Positions 9,368 to 19,671 of a stretch of 64,000 bases of DNA are shown piece by piece. Each line of letters begins with the position of its first letter. Position 1 is the stretch's first letter. Location: positions 3,286,001 to 3,350,000 of the forward strand of contig NZ_CP072827.1 of NCBI RefSeq assembly GCF_017916255.1, given 5' to 3'. The position numbers and the translations under genes were made by a program. This DNA comes from Streptomyces mobaraensis NBRC 13819 = DSM 40847 (GTDB lineage Bacteria; Actinomycetota; Actinomycetes; Streptomycetales; Streptomycetaceae). The notes below the pieces were generated by a model. That model worked only from the letters and a program-made list of their open reading frames with translations, was not told the origin of the DNA and made no database searches.

Positions 9368-9823
9368 TCAGACGAGTTCGGTGACGCTGCCGCCGGCGGC
9401 GGCGATCTTCTCCTTGGCGGAGCCGGAGACGGCGTCGACCGTCACCTGCAGCGCCACGGAGATCTCGCCCTGGCCCAGGACCTTGACGAGCTCGTTCTTG
9501 CGCACCGCGCCCTTGGCGACCAGGTCGGCCACCGTGACCTCGCCACCCTGCGGGTAGAGCGCGGCCAGCTTGTCCAGGTTCACGACCTGGAACTGCTTGT
9601 GGGCGGGGTTCTTGAAGCCCTTCAGCTTCGGGAGGCGCATGTGGAGGGGCATCTGCCCACCCTCGAAGCGCTCCGGAACCTGGTAACGGGCCTTGGTGCC
9701 CTTGGTACCACGACCGGCCGTCTTACCCTTCGACGCCTCACCACGACCGACACGGGTCTTGGCGGTCTTGGCGCCGGGAGCCGGACGGAGGTTGTGGACC
9801 TTCAGCGGGTTCTGCTCCGCCAT
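9368..9823 (-). CDS. rplO: 50S ribosomal protein L15
   Basis: L15, a late-assembly large-subunit protein. The 151-residue product starts [20 protein letters not shown], followed by the glycine/lysine-rich extension [19 protein letters not shown] and the globular C-terminal domain with [25 protein letters not shown]. The ATG lies one base after the rpmD stop; the open frame up to 9904 is a shadow of rpmD. It is the last gene of the spc operon before the terminator. Confidence 0.98.
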   Translation of the reverse strand: MAEQNPLKVHNLRPAPGAKTAKTRVGRGEASKGKTAGRGTKGTKARYQVPERFEGGQMPLHMRLPKLKGFKNPAHKQFQVVNLDKLAALYPQGGEVTVADLVAKGAVRKNELVKVLGQGEISVALQVTVDAVSGSAKEKIAAAGGSVTELV

Positions 9824-9824
9824 G

Positions 9825-10007
9825 TCAGTCGACCTCCTCGACCGTGACGAGGTGGCGGACGGTGTGCACCATGCCGCGGATCTCGGGACGGTCTTCCTTG
9901 ACAACCACGTCGTTGATCTTCTTCAGACCGAGCGAACGCAGGGTGTCGCGGTGGTTCTGCTTGCTGCCGATGTAGGACTTGGTCTGCGTGACCTTGAGAC
10001 GAGCCAT
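9825..10007 (-). CDS. rpmD: 50S ribosomal protein L30
   Basis: L30, 60 residues: [20 protein letters not shown], then [20 protein letters not shown] and a short C-terminal segment ending VTVEEVD. Length and sequence match bacterial L30. The ATG overlaps the rpsE stop by one base (TAATG), so translation is coupled to S5. Confidence 0.98.
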   Translation of the reverse strand: MARLKVTQTKSYIGSKQNHRDTLRSLGLKKINDVVVKEDRPEIRGMVHTVRHLVTVEEVD

Positions 10008-10609
10008 TACGCACCCGCCCCCGCACGCGCACGCAGCAGGGCGGCGGGCGCGACGTCCTCGAGCGGCAGACCACGACGGGCGGCGATCTCCTCGGGACGC
10101 TGCAGTCCCTTGAGGGCCTCCACCGTGGCGTGCACGATGTTGATCGGGTTCGACGAACCGAGCGACTTCGACAGGATGTCGTGGATGCCGGCGCACTCGA
10201 GCACCGCGCGCACCGGGCCACCGGCGATAACACCGGTACCGGGGGACGCGGGCTTGAGCATGACGACGCCGGCCGCCTTCTCACCCTGGATCGGGTGCGG
10301 GACGGTGCCCTGGATCCGGGGGACCTTGAAGAAGTTCTTCTTGGCCTCTTCCACGCCCTTGGCGATGGCAGCCGGAACTTCCTTGGCCTTGCCGTAACCG
10401 ACACCGACCGTGCCGTCACCGTCGCCCACCACGACCAGCGCGGTGAAGCTGAAGCGGCGACCACCCTTGACAACCTTGGCGACGCGGTTGATCGCGACTA
10501 CGCGCTCAACGTACGCGGTCTTCTCGGCGGCAGCGCCACCGTCGCGACCCTTCCGGTCCCGCCGCTCGCCGCCACCGGCACCGCTTCCGCGGCGCTGGGG
10601 TCCAGCCAT
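10007..10609 (-). CDS. rpsE: 30S ribosomal protein S5
   Basis: S5 is at the mRNA entry tunnel and affects decoding fidelity. The 200-residue product has a Gly/Arg-rich N-terminus ([20 protein letters not shown]). The S5 N-domain follows with [20 protein letters not shown] and [20 protein letters not shown], then the C-terminal domain with [20 protein letters not shown]. Both N- and C-terminal extensions are typical of streptomycetes. Confidence 0.98.
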   Translation of the reverse strand: MAGPQRRGSGAGGGERRDRKGRDGGAAAEKTAYVERVVAINRVAKVVKGGRRFSFTALVVVGDGDGTVGVGYGKAKEVPAAIAKGVEEAKKNFFKVPRIQGTVPHPIQGEKAAGVVMLKPASPGTGVIAGGPVRAVLECAGIHDILSKSLGSSNPINIVHATVEALKGLQRPEEIAARRGLPLEDVAPAALLRARAGAGA

Positions 10610-10655
10610 TGGAATTACCTCTCTCTGTTACGTCCGCTAGCTCCGGAACCGGGGC

Positions 10656-11039
10656 TTAGAACTTCAGCCCGGCTTCGCGGGCGGCGTCCGCCAGAGCGGC
10701 AATGCGCCCGGCGTACTGGTTGCCACCGCGGTCGAACACGACGGCCTCGACACCGGCGGCCTTGGCACGCTCGGCGACCAGGGCGCCAACCTTCTTGGCC
10801 TGGGCGCTCTTGTCACCCTCGCCACCGCGGATCGACGCGTCCAGGGTCGACGCCGACGCCAGGGTGTGACCCTTGATGTCGTCGATGACCTGGGCGGTGA
10901 TGCCACGGTTGGAGCGCGTGACGACCAGGCGGGGGCGCTCGGCCGTACCGGAGATCCGCTTGCGGATGCGGATGTGGCGGCGCTTCGCGGCGGCGCGCTT
11001 GTAGGCGTCGCCCTTCGCGATCTTCACACCGTATGCCAT
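10656..11039 (-). CDS. rplR: 50S ribosomal protein L18
   Basis: L18 binds 5S rRNA in the central protuberance. The 127-residue product has the basic N-terminus ([20 protein letters not shown]), the core [20 protein letters not shown] and the C-terminal [20 protein letters not shown]. It starts 3 nt after the rplF stop. Confidence 0.98.
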   Translation of the reverse strand: MAYGVKIAKGDAYKRAAAKRRHIRIRKRISGTAERPRLVVTRSNRGITAQVIDDIKGHTLASASTLDASIRGGEGDKSAQAKKVGALVAERAKAAGVEAVVFDRGGNQYAGRIAALADAAREAGLKF

Positions 11040-11042
11040 GGC

Positions 11043-11582
11043 TTACTTACCCGCCTTTCCGACCTTGCGGCGGATGACTTCGCCCTCGTACTTGACGCCC
11101 TTGGCCTTGTACGGGTCGGGCTTCCGCAGCTTGCGGATGTTCGCGGCGACCTCGCCGACCTTCTGCTTGTCGATGCCCTCGACCGTCAGCTTGGTCGGGG
11201 ACTCCACCTTGAAGGTGATGCCCTCGGGAGCCTCGACCAGGATCGGGTGGCTGTAGCCCAGGGCGAACTCCAGGTTGGAGCCCTTCGCCTGGACGCGGTA
11301 ACCGACACCGCTGATCTCGAGCTTCTTGCTGTAGCCCTGGGTCACGCCGGTGATCATGTTCGCCACCAGCGTGCGCGACAGACCGTGCAGGGCCTTGTTC
11401 TGACGCTCGTCGTTCGGGCGGATGACGTTGAGCACGCCGTCCTCGCCCTTAGCGATAACGATGGGCGCCGACAGGGTCAGGTTCAGGGTGCCCTTGGGAC
11501 CCTTCACCTGCACGTCACGGCCATCGATGGTGACGTCCACACCAGCGGGAACCTGGATGGGCAGCTTGCCAATACGCGACAT
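11043..11582 (-). CDS. rplF: 50S ribosomal protein L6
   Basis: L6 lies near the factor-binding site. The 179-residue product begins [20 protein letters not shown] and has the two repeated L6 domains; the second contains the signature [20 protein letters not shown] at the C-terminal end. GGAGGAATAGCTA precedes the ATG. It is followed directly by rplR. Confidence 0.98.
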   Translation of the reverse strand: MSRIGKLPIQVPAGVDVTIDGRDVQVKGPKGTLNLTLSAPIVIAKGEDGVLNVIRPNDERQNKALHGLSRTLVANMITGVTQGYSKKLEISGVGYRVQAKGSNLEFALGYSHPILVEAPEGITFKVESPTKLTVEGIDKQKVGEVAANIRKLRKPDPYKAKGVKYEGEVIRRKVGKAGK

Positions 11583-11604
11583 TAGCTATTCCTCCGTTCC
11601 CGGG

Positions 11605-12003
11605 TTACCAGACGTAGGCGAGGACTTCCCCACCCACGCCCTTCTTGCTGGCCTGCTGGCCGGTCAGGAGACCGTGGGACGTGGAGATGATCGCCACGCC
11701 CAGGCCGCCGAGGACCTTCGGCAGGTTGGTGGACTTTGCGTAGACCCGCAGGCCCGGCTTCGAGATCCGCTTGATGCCCGCGATGGAGCGCTCACGGTTC
11801 GGGCCGAACTTCAGCTCGAGGATCAGGGACTTGCCGACCTCGGCGTCCTCGACCTTCCAGCCGGTGATGTAGCCCTCCTGCTGCAGGATCTCGGCGATGT
11901 GCGCCTTGATCTTGCTGTGGGGCATGGCCACGGTGTCGTGGTAAGCCGAGTTCGCGTTCCGCAGACGGGTCAGCATGTCTGCGATCGGATCGGTCATGGT
12001 CAT
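11605..12003 (-). CDS. rpsH: 30S ribosomal protein S8
   Basis: S8 binds the central domain of 16S rRNA. The 132-residue product starts [20 protein letters not shown] at 12003, with GAAGG 6 nt upstream. The in-frame ATG at 12048 would add 15 unrelated residues and is rejected. The conserved end [20 protein letters not shown] is intact. Upstream lies an unusually long 246-nt spacer to rpsN. Confidence 0.98.
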   Translation of the reverse strand: MTMTDPIADMLTRLRNANSAYHDTVAMPHSKIKAHIAEILQQEGYITGWKVEDAEVGKSLILELKFGPNRERSIAGIKRISKPGLRVYAKSTNLPKVLGGLGVAIISTSHGLLTGQQASKKGVGGEVLAYVW

Positions 12004-12249
12004 GTTTGGCCTTCGGCCTCTCTCGCCGGGGTTTCCTATCTGCGCCATCCCTCTCCCCGAGCTTCGTCGGAGCGGGTGCGGTGCGGGGACCTACGGCGTA
12101 GTAAGCGACGTTATGCGGCCCGCACAGAGGTGCGGGACACGTGCGGTCATGGGCGGCGGGCGCCCAACCCCTCAACTCTACGGGAGAGCCGGGGGCGGGG
12201 ACCCGCCGTCCATAGGCTTACCGAGAGCCCTGGTTACCCAAGTGGGTAA
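12004..12249. other. Long spacer between rpsN and rpsH with a perfect palindrome
   Basis: Within an otherwise tightly packed operon this 246-nt gap has no gene. At its rpsN end, directly after the stop codon, is TTACCCA-AG-TGGGTAA (12234-12249), a 7-bp palindrome that is AT-rich for this genome. It could be a protein site or a weak hairpin. Its role is unknown. Confidence 0.6.
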
Positions 12250-12435
12250 TTACCAGGAGCTCTTGGTCACGCCCGGCAGCTCGCCACGGTGAGCCATCTC
12301 ACGAAGGCACACGCGGCAGAGGCCGAACTTGCGGTAAACGGAGTGCGGCCGGCCGCAGCGGTTGCAGCGGGTGTACGCGCGGACCGAGAACTTCGGCTTG
12401 CGCGCGGCCTTCGCGATCAGAGACTTCTTCGCCAT
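12250..12435 (-). CDS. rpsN: 30S ribosomal protein S14, type Z (zinc)
   Basis: The 61-residue short form of S14 starts [20 protein letters not shown]. The zinc ribbon is CNRC...CRVC (C+ type), which distinguishes it from the ~100-residue zinc-free paralogue usually held in a Zur-controlled cluster. It lies 5 nt after rplE. The longer frame up to 12696 overlaps rplE and is a shadow. Confidence 0.98.
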   Translation of the reverse strand: MAKKSLIAKAARKPKFSVRAYTRCNRCGRPHSVYRKFGLCRVCLREMAHRGELPGVTKSSW

Positions 12436-12440
12436 CTCGG

Positions 12441-13001
12441 TCACGCCTCCTTGAAGGGGAAGCCGAGGTGACGAAGGAGGGCGCGGCCCTCGTCGTCGTT
12501 GGTCGCCGTGGTGACCACGGTGATGTCCATACCCCGGACGCGGTCGATCTTGTCCTGGTCGATCTCGTGGAACATGACCTGCTCCGTGAGACCGAAGGTG
12601 TAGTTGCCCCGGCCGTCGAACTGCTTCGGGGACAGACCACGGAAGTCGCGGATGCGCGGGAGCGCCAGCGACAGGGTGCGGTCCAGGAACTCCCACATGC
12701 GGTCGCCGCGGAGGGTGACGTGGGCACCGATCGGCTGGCCCTCACGCAGCTTGAACTGCGCGATGGACTTGCGGGCCTTGGTCACGGCGGGCTTCTGGCC
12801 GGTGATCGTGGTGAGGTCGCGGATGGCGCCCTCGATCAGCTTGGAGTCGCGGGCGGCGTCGCCCACACCCATGTTGACCACGATCTTGGTCAGGCCGGGA
12901 ACCTGCATGATGTTCTCGTAGGAGAACTCCTCACGCAGCTTGCCGATGATCTCTTCGCGGTAGCGCTGCTTGAGGCGCGGTGCGTTGGTGGTGGCAGTCA
13001 T
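12441..13001 (-). CDS. rplE: 50S ribosomal protein L5
   Basis: L5 binds 5S rRNA and forms bridge B1b with S13. The 186-residue product has [20 protein letters not shown] near the N-terminus, the signature [20 protein letters not shown], and [20 protein letters not shown]. The ATG overlaps the rplX stop by one base. Confidence 0.98.
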   Translation of the reverse strand: MTATTNAPRLKQRYREEIIGKLREEFSYENIMQVPGLTKIVVNMGVGDAARDSKLIEGAIRDLTTITGQKPAVTKARKSIAQFKLREGQPIGAHVTLRGDRMWEFLDRTLSLALPRIRDFRGLSPKQFDGRGNYTFGLTEQVMFHEIDQDKIDRVRGMDITVVTTATNDDEGRALLRHLGFPFKEA

Positions 13002-13324
13002 CAGATGTCCTCACCGGTCCGCTTGGCAACGCGGATCTTGTTGCCGTCCTCGTCGAAGCGGTAGCCGACGCGGGTGACGACCTTCTTGCCGTCCTTCTCC
13101 ACGACGAGCTGAACGTTGCTCACGTGGATGGGGGCCTCGGTCGTGACGATGCCGCCGGTCTTCGAACCACGGGCGGTCTGGCCGGCCTTGGTGTGCTTCT
13201 TGACCCGGTTGACACCCTCGACCAGGACGCGGTCCTCGGCGGGCATGGCCTGGATGACCTTGCCCGTCTTGCCCTTGTCCTTGCCGGTGATGACCTGTAC
13301 CAGGTCGCCCTTCTTGATCTTCAT
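13001..13324 (-). CDS. rplX: 50S ribosomal protein L24
   Basis: L24 is an assembly initiator at the exit tunnel. The 107-residue product starts with a KOW motif, [20 protein letters not shown], followed by the family segment [20 protein letters not shown]. It sits 2 nt after rplN and is coupled to rplE. Confidence 0.98.
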   Translation of the reverse strand: MKIKKGDLVQVITGKDKGKTGKVIQAMPAEDRVLVEGVNRVKKHTKAGQTARGSKTGGIVTTEAPIHVSNVQLVVEKDGKKVVTRVGYRFDEDGNKIRVAKRTGEDI

Positions 13325-13326
13325 GC

Positions 13327-13695
13327 TTACAGCACCTCCGGCGCGAGCGAGACGATCTTCATGAACTTCTTCTCGCGCAGCTCTCGGCCGACGGGGCCGA
13401 AGATACGGGTGCCGCGGGGGTCACCGTCGTTCTTGAGGATGACGGCCGCGTTCTCGTCGAAGCGGATGTACGAGCCGTCCGGACGGCGGCGCTCCTTGAC
13501 GGTGCGAACGACGACGGCCTTGACGACGTCGCCCTTCTTCACGTTGCCACCGGGGATCGCGTCCTTGACGGTGGCGACGATGACGTCACCGATGCCCGCG
13601 TAGCGGCGACCCGAGCCACCGAGAACACGGATGCAAAGGATCTCCTTGGCACCAGTGTTGTCGGCGACGCGAAGTCGCGACTCCTGCTGGATCAC
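13327..13695 (-). CDS. rplN: 50S ribosomal protein L14
   Basis: L14 sits at the subunit interface near the GTPase factor site. The 122-residue product has [40 protein letters not shown], the signature [20 protein letters not shown] and the C-terminal [20 protein letters not shown]. It is the first gene of the spc operon, separated from rpsQ by 102 nt containing two hairpins. Confidence 0.98.
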   Translation of the reverse strand: MIQQESRLRVADNTGAKEILCIRVLGGSGRRYAGIGDVIVATVKDAIPGGNVKKGDVVKAVVVRTVKERRRPDGSYIRFDENAAVILKNDGDPRGTRIFGPVGRELREKKFMKIVSLAPEVL

Positions 13696-13728
13696 GTCTA
13701 TCTCCTGATCGTCTGCCGGTTCCCGGCG

Positions 13729-13794
13729 GGGGCCTCACGGATGAGGCCCCACGCCGAGCCTGGCGGAACTTACCTGGGGGCTAATGCCCTCAGG
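13729..13794 (-). terminator. Two hairpins at the S10/spc operon border
   Basis: On the minus strand the rpsQ transcript first meets CCTGAGGGC/GCCCCCAGG (13773-13794, one mismatch). It then meets the perfect 9-bp GGGGCCTCA-cgga-TGAGGCCCC (13729-13750) just before rplN. The position agrees with the classical division between the S10 and spc operons. Confidence 0.65.
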
Positions 13795-13797
13795 TGA

Positions 13798-14079
13798 TTA
13801 CTTGGCCTTCTCGAGGATCTCGACGACGCGCCAGCGCTTCGTCGCGGACAGCGGCCGGGTCTCCATCAGGAGGACGCGGTCGCCGACACCCGCGGCGTTC
13901 TGCTCGTCGTGCGCCTTGAGCTTGTTGGTACGGCGGATGACCTTGCCGTACAGCGCGTGCTTGACGCGGTCCTCGACAGCGACGACGACGGTCTTGTCCA
14001 TCTTGTCGCTGACGACGAGGCCCTCACGGGTCTTGCGGAAGCCGCGCTCGTTCGTCTCAGTCATGTTCTTCTCGCTCAT
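13798..14079 (-). CDS. rpsQ: 30S ribosomal protein S17
   Basis: S17 is a primary 16S rRNA binder. The 93-residue product has an OB fold with [20 protein letters not shown] and [20 protein letters not shown], then [20 protein letters not shown]. The ATG overlaps the rpmC stop by one base; GGAGAG lies upstream. It is the last gene of the S10 operon. Confidence 0.98.
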   Translation of the reverse strand: MSEKNMTETNERGFRKTREGLVVSDKMDKTVVVAVEDRVKHALYGKVIRRTNKLKAHDEQNAAGVGDRVLLMETRPLSATKRWRVVEILEKAK

Positions 14080-14303
14080 CAGGCGCTCTCCACCGTCTCG
14101 ATGCCGAGCTCGCGCTCCCGCATCAGGGTGTAGATCCGGGCGATGTCCTTGCGGACGGCCTTCAGCCGGCCGTGGTTCTCAAGCTGTCCGGTCGCCGCCT
14201 GGAAGCGGAGGTTGAACAGCTCTTCCTTGGCCTCACGGAGCTTGGCAACGAGGTCCTCGTTGTTCAGCTCACGCAGCTCGGTCGCCTTGGTACCGGCAGC
14301 CAT
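14079..14303 (-). CDS. rpmC: 50S ribosomal protein L29
   Basis: L29 lies at the tunnel exit. The 74-residue product is a two-helix hairpin: [20 protein letters not shown], then the signature [20 protein letters not shown] with [17 protein letters not shown] took the ATG at 14303 (one-base overlap with the rplP stop); an in-frame GTG at 14306 overlapping by 4 nt is an equal alternative. Confidence 0.97.
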   Translation of the reverse strand: MAAGTKATELRELNNEDLVAKLREAKEELFNLRFQAATGQLENHGRLKAVRKDIARIYTLMRERELGIETVESA

Positions 14304-14722
14304 CACGACTCACCTGCCTCGCGCCGAACAATGCGGCACTTCATCGGAAGCTTGTGGGCGGCGCGGGTCAGCGCCTCACGAGCAACCTTTTCGTTCGGGA
14401 AGGACAGCTCGAACATCACCCGACCGGGCTTGACGTTCGCGACCCACCACTCCGGGGAACCCTTACCGGAACCCATGCGGGTCTCGGCGGGCTTCTTCGT
14501 GAGCGGACGGTCCGGGTAGATGTTGATCCACACCTTGCCGCCACGCTTGATGTGACGGGTCATGGCGATACGAGCGGACTCGATCTGCCGGTTCGTCACG
14601 TAGGCCGGGGTCAGGGCCTGGATGCCGTACTCACCGAACGCCAGCTCGGTGCCACCCTTGGCCATGCCGTTCCGCTTGGGGTGGTGCTGCTTGCGGTGCT
14701 TGACCCTGCGAGGGATCAGCAT
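14303..14722 (-). CDS. rplP: 50S ribosomal protein L16
   Basis: L16 is near the A-site tRNA elbow. The 139-residue product starts [20 protein letters not shown], contains ITPAYV-like [20 protein letters not shown] and [20 protein letters not shown], with the signature [20 protein letters not shown]. The ATG follows GGAGGCCTGACCGAC. It starts 5 nt after rpsC. Confidence 0.98.
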   Translation of the reverse strand: MLIPRRVKHRKQHHPKRNGMAKGGTELAFGEYGIQALTPAYVTNRQIESARIAMTRHIKRGGKVWINIYPDRPLTKKPAETRMGSGKGSPEWWVANVKPGRVMFELSFPNEKVAREALTRAAHKLPMKCRIVRREAGES

Positions 14723-14727
14723 GTCGG

Positions 14728-15546
14728 TCAGGCCTCCGTTCCGGTGGACTCAGCCGGAGCAGCGGTGGCCTCGGCCTTGGGGGCCTCGGCAGCCTGCTGC
14801 GGCTTGCGGCCGCGGCCGCCACGCTCGCCGCCGCGGCCACCACGGGCCGGACGGTCGCCGGCGCCACGGGACGGGCGGTTGCCCGCACGGGCGGCGGCGT
14901 TCTCGGCGCGGACCTCGGCGATGTTCTTGACGTCGCCCTTGTAGATCCAGACCTTCACGCCGATGCGGCCGAAGGTGGTCTTGGCCTCGAAGAAGCCGTA
15001 GTCGACGTTGGCGCGGAGCGTGTGCAGGGGCACACGGCCCTCGCGGTAGAACTCCGAGCGGGACATCTCGGCGCCGCCGAGACGGCCACCGCACTGGATC
15101 TTGATGCCCTTGGCGCCGGCCTTCATCGTCGACTGCATGCTCTTGCGCATGGCGCGACGGAAGGAGACGCGGGAGGACAGCTGCTCGGCGACGGCCTGCG
15201 CGACCAGCTGAGCGTCGACCTCGGGGTTCTTGACCTCGAGGATGTTCAGCTGGACCTGCTTGCCGGTGAGCTTCTCCAGCTCGCCGCGGATGCGGTCGGC
15301 CTCGGCGCCGCGGCGGCCGATGACGATGCCCGGACGAGCGGTGTGGATGTCGACGCGGACGCGGTCGCGGGTGCGCTCGATCTCCACCTTGGAGATACCG
15401 GCGCGCTCCATGCCCTTCGTCATCATGCGACGAATGGCGACGTCTTCCTTGACGTAGTCCTTGTACAGCTTGTCGGCGTACCAGCGGGACTTGAAGTCCG
15501 TGGTCACACCGAGCCGGAACCCGTGCGGGTTAACCTTCTGGCCCAT
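14728..15546 (-). CDS. rpsC: 30S ribosomal protein S3
   Basis: S3 is at the mRNA entry site. The 272-residue product begins [20 protein letters not shown]; a KH domain follows at about 40-110 ([20 protein letters not shown]), then the C-terminal domain with [20 protein letters not shown] and [20 protein letters not shown]. Beyond residue ~215 is a low-complexity Arg/Gly then Ala/Glu tail ([20 protein letters not shown]) that is absent in enterobacteria and typical of actinobacteria. It overlaps rplV by one base. Confidence 0.98.
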   Translation of the reverse strand: MGQKVNPHGFRLGVTTDFKSRWYADKLYKDYVKEDVAIRRMMTKGMERAGISKVEIERTRDRVRVDIHTARPGIVIGRRGAEADRIRGELEKLTGKQVQLNILEVKNPEVDAQLVAQAVAEQLSSRVSFRRAMRKSMQSTMKAGAKGIKIQCGGRLGGAEMSRSEFYREGRVPLHTLRANVDYGFFEAKTTFGRIGVKVWIYKGDVKNIAEVRAENAAARAGNRPSRGAGDRPARGGRGGERGGRGRKPQQAAEAPKAEATAAPAESTGTEA

Positions 15547-15893
15547 TACCGGGTTCCTTCCTTGCTGCTGACGACCACGGTGATGTGGCTGGTCCGCTTG
15601 CGGATCCGGTAGGCGCGGCCCTGGGCGCGCGGACGGAACCGCTTCAGGGTCGGGCCCTCGTCGACGTAGGCCTCGGAGATGTAGAGGCTGTCGACGTCAG
15701 AGTGGTCGTAGTTGTGCGCGGCGTTGGCAATGGCGCTGTCCAGCACCTTGCCGACCGGCACGCTCGCGGCCTGCGGGGCGAAACGCAGGACCGCCTGAGC
15801 CTCCGTGGCGTCCATGCCACGGATGAGGTCCACCACGCGGCGGGCCTTCATGGGCGTGACGCGGATGTACCGCGCCTGGGCCCTGGCTTCCAT
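15546..15893 (-). CDS. rplV: 50S ribosomal protein L22
   Basis: L22 lines the exit tunnel. The product is [20 protein letters not shown]... with the signature [21 protein letters not shown] chose the ATG at 15893 (115 residues) because GAAGGGAC lies 5-10 nt upstream; the in-frame ATG at 15917 would add MTDTEGTT and has no convincing ribosome site. Confidence 0.97.
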   Translation of the reverse strand: MEARAQARYIRVTPMKARRVVDLIRGMDATEAQAVLRFAPQAASVPVGKVLDSAIANAAHNYDHSDVDSLYISEAYVDEGPTLKRFRPRAQGRAYRIRKRTSHITVVVSSKEGTR

Positions 15894-15936
15894 GGTTGTC
15901 CCTTCGGTGTCAGTCATAGTCGTTCACACCCCGCGA

Positions 15937-16218
15937 TTAGCGGCGCTTCGACTTCCGGTCGTCCTTGACGTGGCCGCGGAAGGTGCGGGTCGGCGAGAAC
16001 TCGCCGAGCTTGTGGCCGACCATCGACTCGGTGACGAACACCGGGACGTGGGTCTTGCCGTTGTGCACCGCCAGCGTGTGGCCGAGCATGGCCGGCACGA
16101 TCATGGAGCGGCGGGACCAGGTCTTGATGACGTTCTTGGTACCGGCTTCGTTCTGGGCGTCCACCTTCTTGATGAGGTGGCCGTCGACGAAGGGTCCCTT
16201 CTTGAGACTACGCGGCAT
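15937..16218 (-). CDS. rpsS: 30S ribosomal protein S19
   Basis: S19 is in the 30S head with S13. The 93-residue product is [20 protein letters not shown] with the family segments [20 protein letters not shown] and [34 protein letters not shown] sequence precedes the ATG. It lies 12 nt after rplB. Confidence 0.98.
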   Translation of the reverse strand: MPRSLKKGPFVDGHLIKKVDAQNEAGTKNVIKTWSRRSMIVPAMLGHTLAVHNGKTHVPVFVTESMVGHKLGEFSPTRTFRGHVKDDRKSKRR

Positions 16219-16230
16219 CTAAACCCGCTC

Positions 16231-17067
16231 CTAGCGCTTCTTGTTCGTCTTGCGGCGGCGGACGATGTACTTGTTGCTCGCCTTCTTGGGAGAACGAGTA
16301 CGACCCTCCTTCTGACCCCACGGGGAGACCGGGTGGCGACCACCGGAGGTCTTGCCCTCACCACCACCGTGCGGGTGGTCGACCGGGTTCATCGCGACAC
16401 CGCGGACGGTCGGGCGGACGCCCTTCCAGCGCATGCGGCCGGCCTTGCCCCAGTTGATGTTCGACTGCTCGGCGTTGCCGACCTCGCCGACGGTGGCGCG
16501 GCAGCGGACGTCGACCAGGCGGATCTCACCGGACGGCATACGAAGGTGGGCCATGGTGCCCTCCTTCGCCAGCAGCTGCACGGAGGAACCGGCGGAGCGG
16601 GCGATCTTCGCACCGCCACCGGGACGCAGCTCGATGGCGTGGATCGTCGTACCGACCGGGATGTTGCGCAGCGGCAGGTTGTTGCCCGGCTTGATGTCGG
16701 CCCCGGGGCCGTTCTCAATACGGTCGCCCTGGCCGAGGCCGCGCGGCGCGATGATGTAGCGCTTCTCGCCGTCCACGTAGTGGAGCAGCGCGATGCGCGC
16801 GGTGCGGTTGGGGTCGTACTCGATGTGAGCGACCTTGGCCGGCACGCCGTCCTTGTCGTGACGACGGAAGTCGATCACACGGTAGGCGCGCTTGTGGCCA
16901 CCGCCCTGGTGGCGGACGGTCACACGACCGGCGTTGTTACGGCCGCCCTTGCTGTGCAGCGGGCGGACCAGCGACTTCTCCGGCGTGGACCGCGTGATCT
17001 CGACAAAGTCGGCGACGCTGGAGCCACGACGGCCCGGAGTCGTCGGCTTGTACTTGCGGATACCCAT
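16231..17067 (-). CDS. rplB: 50S ribosomal protein L2
   Basis: L2 is needed for subunit association and peptidyl-transferase integrity. The 278-residue product begins [20 protein letters not shown]. The OB-like RNA-binding domain is at about 60-130 and the SH3-like domain at 130-220. The conserved signature [20 protein letters not shown] holds the essential His. A Lys/Arg-rich tail ends the protein. Confidence 0.99.
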   Translation of the reverse strand: MGIRKYKPTTPGRRGSSVADFVEITRSTPEKSLVRPLHSKGGRNNAGRVTVRHQGGGHKRAYRVIDFRRHDKDGVPAKVAHIEYDPNRTARIALLHYVDGEKRYIIAPRGLGQGDRIENGPGADIKPGNNLPLRNIPVGTTIHAIELRPGGGAKIARSAGSSVQLLAKEGTMAHLRMPSGEIRLVDVRCRATVGEVGNAEQSNINWGKAGRMRWKGVRPTVRGVAMNPVDHPHGGGEGKTSGGRHPVSPWGQKEGRTRSPKKASNKYIVRRRKTNKKR

Positions 17068-17107
17068 TTTTCAGTCCTCGTCCGATATCGGACGACTCGG
17101 AACTCCG

Positions 17108-17431
17108 TTAGGAGACCGGGCCGCCGAAGATGTCGATACGGTCGCCCTCGGCGAGGGTCACGATGGCGCGCTTGGTGTTGGCGCGCTTGCCGAAACCGGT
17201 GCGGGTGCGCTTGCGCTTGCCCTGGCGGTTGATCGTGTTGACCCCGGTGACCTTGACCGAGAAGACCGCCTCGACGGCCTGCTTGATCTGGGTCTTGTTG
17301 GCGCGCGGGTCGACGATGAACGTGTACTTGTTCTCGTCCAGCAGCGCGTAGCTCTTCTCGGAGACGACCGGCTTGACCAGGAGGTCACGCGGGTCCGAGA
17401 ACGTCTTGCTGGTGACGACGGCCTCAGTCAT
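17108..17431 (-). CDS. rplW: 50S ribosomal protein L23
   Basis: L23 is the docking site for trigger factor and SRP at the tunnel exit. The 107-residue product has [40 protein letters not shown] and [20 protein letters not shown], with an extension over the minimal bacterial form at the N-terminus. The ATG overlaps the rplD stop by one base. Confidence 0.98.
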   Translation of the reverse strand: MTEAVVTSKTFSDPRDLLVKPVVSEKSYALLDENKYTFIVDPRANKTQIKQAVEAVFSVKVTGVNTINRQGKRKRTRTGFGKRANTKRAIVTLAEGDRIDIFGGPVS

Positions 17432-18075
17432 CAGGCTTCGCTCCCTTCAGCGGCCTTGGGGCCAGACACGAAGGACTCGAAAGCGGCCTGGGTGAAGACC
17501 ACGTCGTCGGAGACGAGCACGTCGTACGTGTTCAGCTGGCCCGGCTCCAGGATGTGCACCTGGGGCAGGTTGCGGGCGGACAGCCACGCGGCCTCGTCGG
17601 ACCGGTCGGCGACCAGGAGCACGTTCTTGCGCTCGGAGATCTTGCCGAACAGGTTCTTGGCGGCCTTGGTGGACACCGCGCCGTCGACCACGCCGGAGAC
17701 GACGTGGATGCGGCTGTGGCGGGCCCGGTCGGTGAGGGCACCGCGCAGGGCGGCGGCCTTCATCTTCTTCGGGGTCCGCTGCGAGTAGTCACGCGGCACG
17801 GGACCGTGCACGACGCCACCACCGGCGAACTGCGGCGCGCGGGTCGAACCCTGACGGGCGCGACCGGTGCCCTTCTGGCGGTACGGCTTCTTGCCACCGC
17901 CGCGGACCTCGCCACGGGTCTTGGTCTTGTGCGTGCCCTGACGGGCAGCGGCCAGCTGCGCGACGACGACCTGGTGGATCAGCGGAACGCTGACCTTCGC
18001 GTCGAAGATCTCCGCGGGGAGCTCGACGGTCCCGGCCTTGTCGCCTGCCGGCGAAAGGATGTCAATGGTGCTCAT
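17431..18075 (-). CDS. rplD: 50S ribosomal protein L4
   Basis: L4 lines the tunnel constriction. The 214-residue product has the extended loop [40 protein letters not shown] (residues ~50-90) and the globular domain with [13 protein letters not shown] [20 protein letters not shown]. In enterobacteria L4 autoregulates the S10 operon; whether this holds here is not visible. Confidence 0.98.
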   Translation of the reverse strand: MSTIDILSPAGDKAGTVELPAEIFDAKVSVPLIHQVVVAQLAAARQGTHKTKTRGEVRGGGKKPYRQKGTGRARQGSTRAPQFAGGGVVHGPVPRDYSQRTPKKMKAAALRGALTDRARHSRIHVVSGVVDGAVSTKAAKNLFGKISERKNVLLVADRSDEAAWLSARNLPQVHILEPGQLNTYDVLVSDDVVFTQAAFESFVSGPKAAEGSEA

Positions 18076-18083
18076 CGGTTACC

Positions 18084-18728
18084 TCAGGCCCCCTTGGCCG
18101 CGGTACGGACCAGGACGAGGCCGCCGTTCGGACCAGGAACCGCGCCCTTGATGAGGAGCAGGCCCTTCTCCGCGTCAACGGCGTGGACGGTCAGGTTCTG
18201 GGTGGTGACCCGCTCGTTGCCCATGCGGCCCGCCATGCGGAGGCCCTTGAACACACGGCCCGGGGTGGCGCAGCCACCGATCGAACCGGGGGAGCGGTGC
18301 TTGCGCTGGGTGCCGTGCCCGGCGCCGAGGCCACGGAAGTTGTGGCGCTTCATGACACCGGCGAAGCCCTTGCCCTTGCTCTTGCCCGTGACGTCGACCT
18401 TGACGCCGGCCTCGAACACGTCCGCGGTGATCTCCTGGCCGAGGGTGTACTCGGCGGCGTCGGAGGTGCGGATCTCCACCAGGTGGCGGCGGGGGGTCAC
18501 GTCGGCCTTGGCGAAGTGGCCCTTGAGGGGCTTGTTCACCTTGCGCGGGTCGATCTCGCCGAAGGCGATCTGGACCGACTCGTAGCCGTCGGCGTCGTTG
18601 GTGCGGACCTGCGTGACAACGCAGGGGCCGGCCTTGACAACGGTGACCGGGACGACACGGTTGTTCTCGTCCCAGACCTGCGTCATGCCGAGCTTCTCGC
18701 CCAGGACGCCCTTGATCTGCTTAGCCAT
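18084..18728 (-). CDS. rplC: 50S ribosomal protein L3
   Basis: L3 reaches the peptidyl-transferase centre. The 214-residue product starts [20 protein letters not shown] at 18728; the longer open frame up to 18953 is a shadow of rpsJ. The signature [20 protein letters not shown] and the loop [20 protein letters not shown] are intact. It lies 13 nt after rpsJ and 8 nt before rplD. Confidence 0.98.
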   Translation of the reverse strand: MAKQIKGVLGEKLGMTQVWDENNRVVPVTVVKAGPCVVTQVRTNDADGYESVQIAFGEIDPRKVNKPLKGHFAKADVTPRRHLVEIRTSDAAEYTLGQEITADVFEAGVKVDVTGKSKGKGFAGVMKRHNFRGLGAGHGTQRKHRSPGSIGGCATPGRVFKGLRMAGRMGNERVTTQNLTVHAVDAEKGLLLIKGAVPGPNGGLVLVRTAAKGA

Positions 18729-18741
18729 CTCGCGCGTCACC

Positions 18742-19050
18742 TCAGAGCTTGATCTCGATGTCGACGCCCGCCGGCAGGTCGAGGCGCATGAGCGAGTCAA
18801 CCGTCTTCGGCGTGGGGTCGAGGATGTCGATGAGGCGCTTGTGCGTGCGCATCTCGAAGTGCTCGCGCGAGTCCTTGTACTTGTGCGGCGACTTGATGAC
18901 GCAGTACACGTTCTTCTCAGTGGGCAGCGGCACCGGGCCCGCGACCGACGCACCAGTGCGGGTCACCGTCTCGACGATCTTCTTCGCCGAGGAGTCGATG
19001 ACCTCGTGGTCGTAGGCCTTGAGCCGGATGCGGATCTTCTGTCCCGCCAT
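18742..19050 (-). CDS. rpsJ: 30S ribosomal protein S10
   Basis: S10 of the 30S head is also NusE in transcription antitermination. The 102-residue product is [20 protein letters not shown]..., with [20 protein letters not shown] and the signature [20 protein letters not shown]. The open frame continues upstream to 19191 without stop, but the standard length and alignment support the ATG at 19050. It is the first gene of the S10 operon, behind a long structured leader. Confidence 0.98.
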   Translation of the reverse strand: MAGQKIRIRLKAYDHEVIDSSAKKIVETVTRTGASVAGPVPLPTEKNVYCVIKSPHKYKDSREHFEMRTHKRLIDILDPTPKTVDSLMRLDLPAGVDIEIKL

Positions 19051-19142
19051 GGCTACTTCGTAGTCCTGTCTCTCGTAACGCTCTGGGACTCGGCCGGGCT
19101 GCGCGCTCCTCGCGGAACATCGCGGTCCGTCCCACTCACGCT

Positions 19143-19202
19143 CCGACCCACGCGGTCGGGCGTGTCGCGCCCCTTCCAGCAGATCTCCCATAAGGGAGAT
19201 CC
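19143..19202 (-). promoter_or_regulatory. Structured S10-operon leader with element shared with rpsL
   Basis: Read on the minus strand there is an 8-bp hairpin, GATCTCCC-ttat-GGGAGATC (19201-19182). Next comes the 25-nt element CGACACGCCCGACCGCGTGG plus GTCGG (19167-19143), which can fold as CCGACC/GGTCGG. The same 25 nt, with one change, occurs in the rpsL leader at 29314-29338. Recurrence in the leaders of two ribosomal operons suggests a shared control element; mechanism unknown. Confidence 0.6.
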
Positions 19203-19426
19203 CTGCTCAAGGGGTTCGTGGGGGAAGGACACCCACCGAGTGCCTGGCTGGCACCCCGCTGACACTTCCCGGAAGATTCCCGTACTTCCACCTCTGAGAA
19301 GAGGTGACGAGTACTGCGGGACTCGCTTCCAGTCCTCCCGGCGGGAGGCGCGCAGCATCGGCACTCAACCGAGCAACCTGAACAGTGTGCCATACGGGAC
19401 GGAAGCCGCGCCAATCGCAGCCGATG

Positions 19427-19454
19427 AACGTACCCCGACCGGCGCAGATGTCAA
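19427..19454 (-). promoter_or_regulatory. Promoter of the S10 operon
   Basis: On the minus strand a perfect -35 TTGACA (19454-19449), a 16-nt spacer and TACGTT (19432-19427) as -10, matching the vegetative (HrdB-type) consensus. The predicted start near 19420 gives a leader of about 370 nt before rpsJ. The rest of the 620-nt gap between rpsJ and the deacetylase has no gene that I can support. Confidence 0.65.
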
Positions 19455-19671
19455 ACCGCCCTGCCGAGTTTATGCGGACATTCGGTGCGGAACGGTCAAT
19501 GTTCACCATGGCGCGGTGGCGCGAAGGTGTCATGCGCGCCACAGTGACCGAAAACCGCCAGGTCTCGCGAAGGGGAAATCAGGCTTTGTAGCAAGTTGGG
19601 CAACCCGCCGGGCCTCTTCCCCGTCCCTTTTCACACTGGGGGGCGCTGGACAATGAAGCGGAGTCAGGTAG

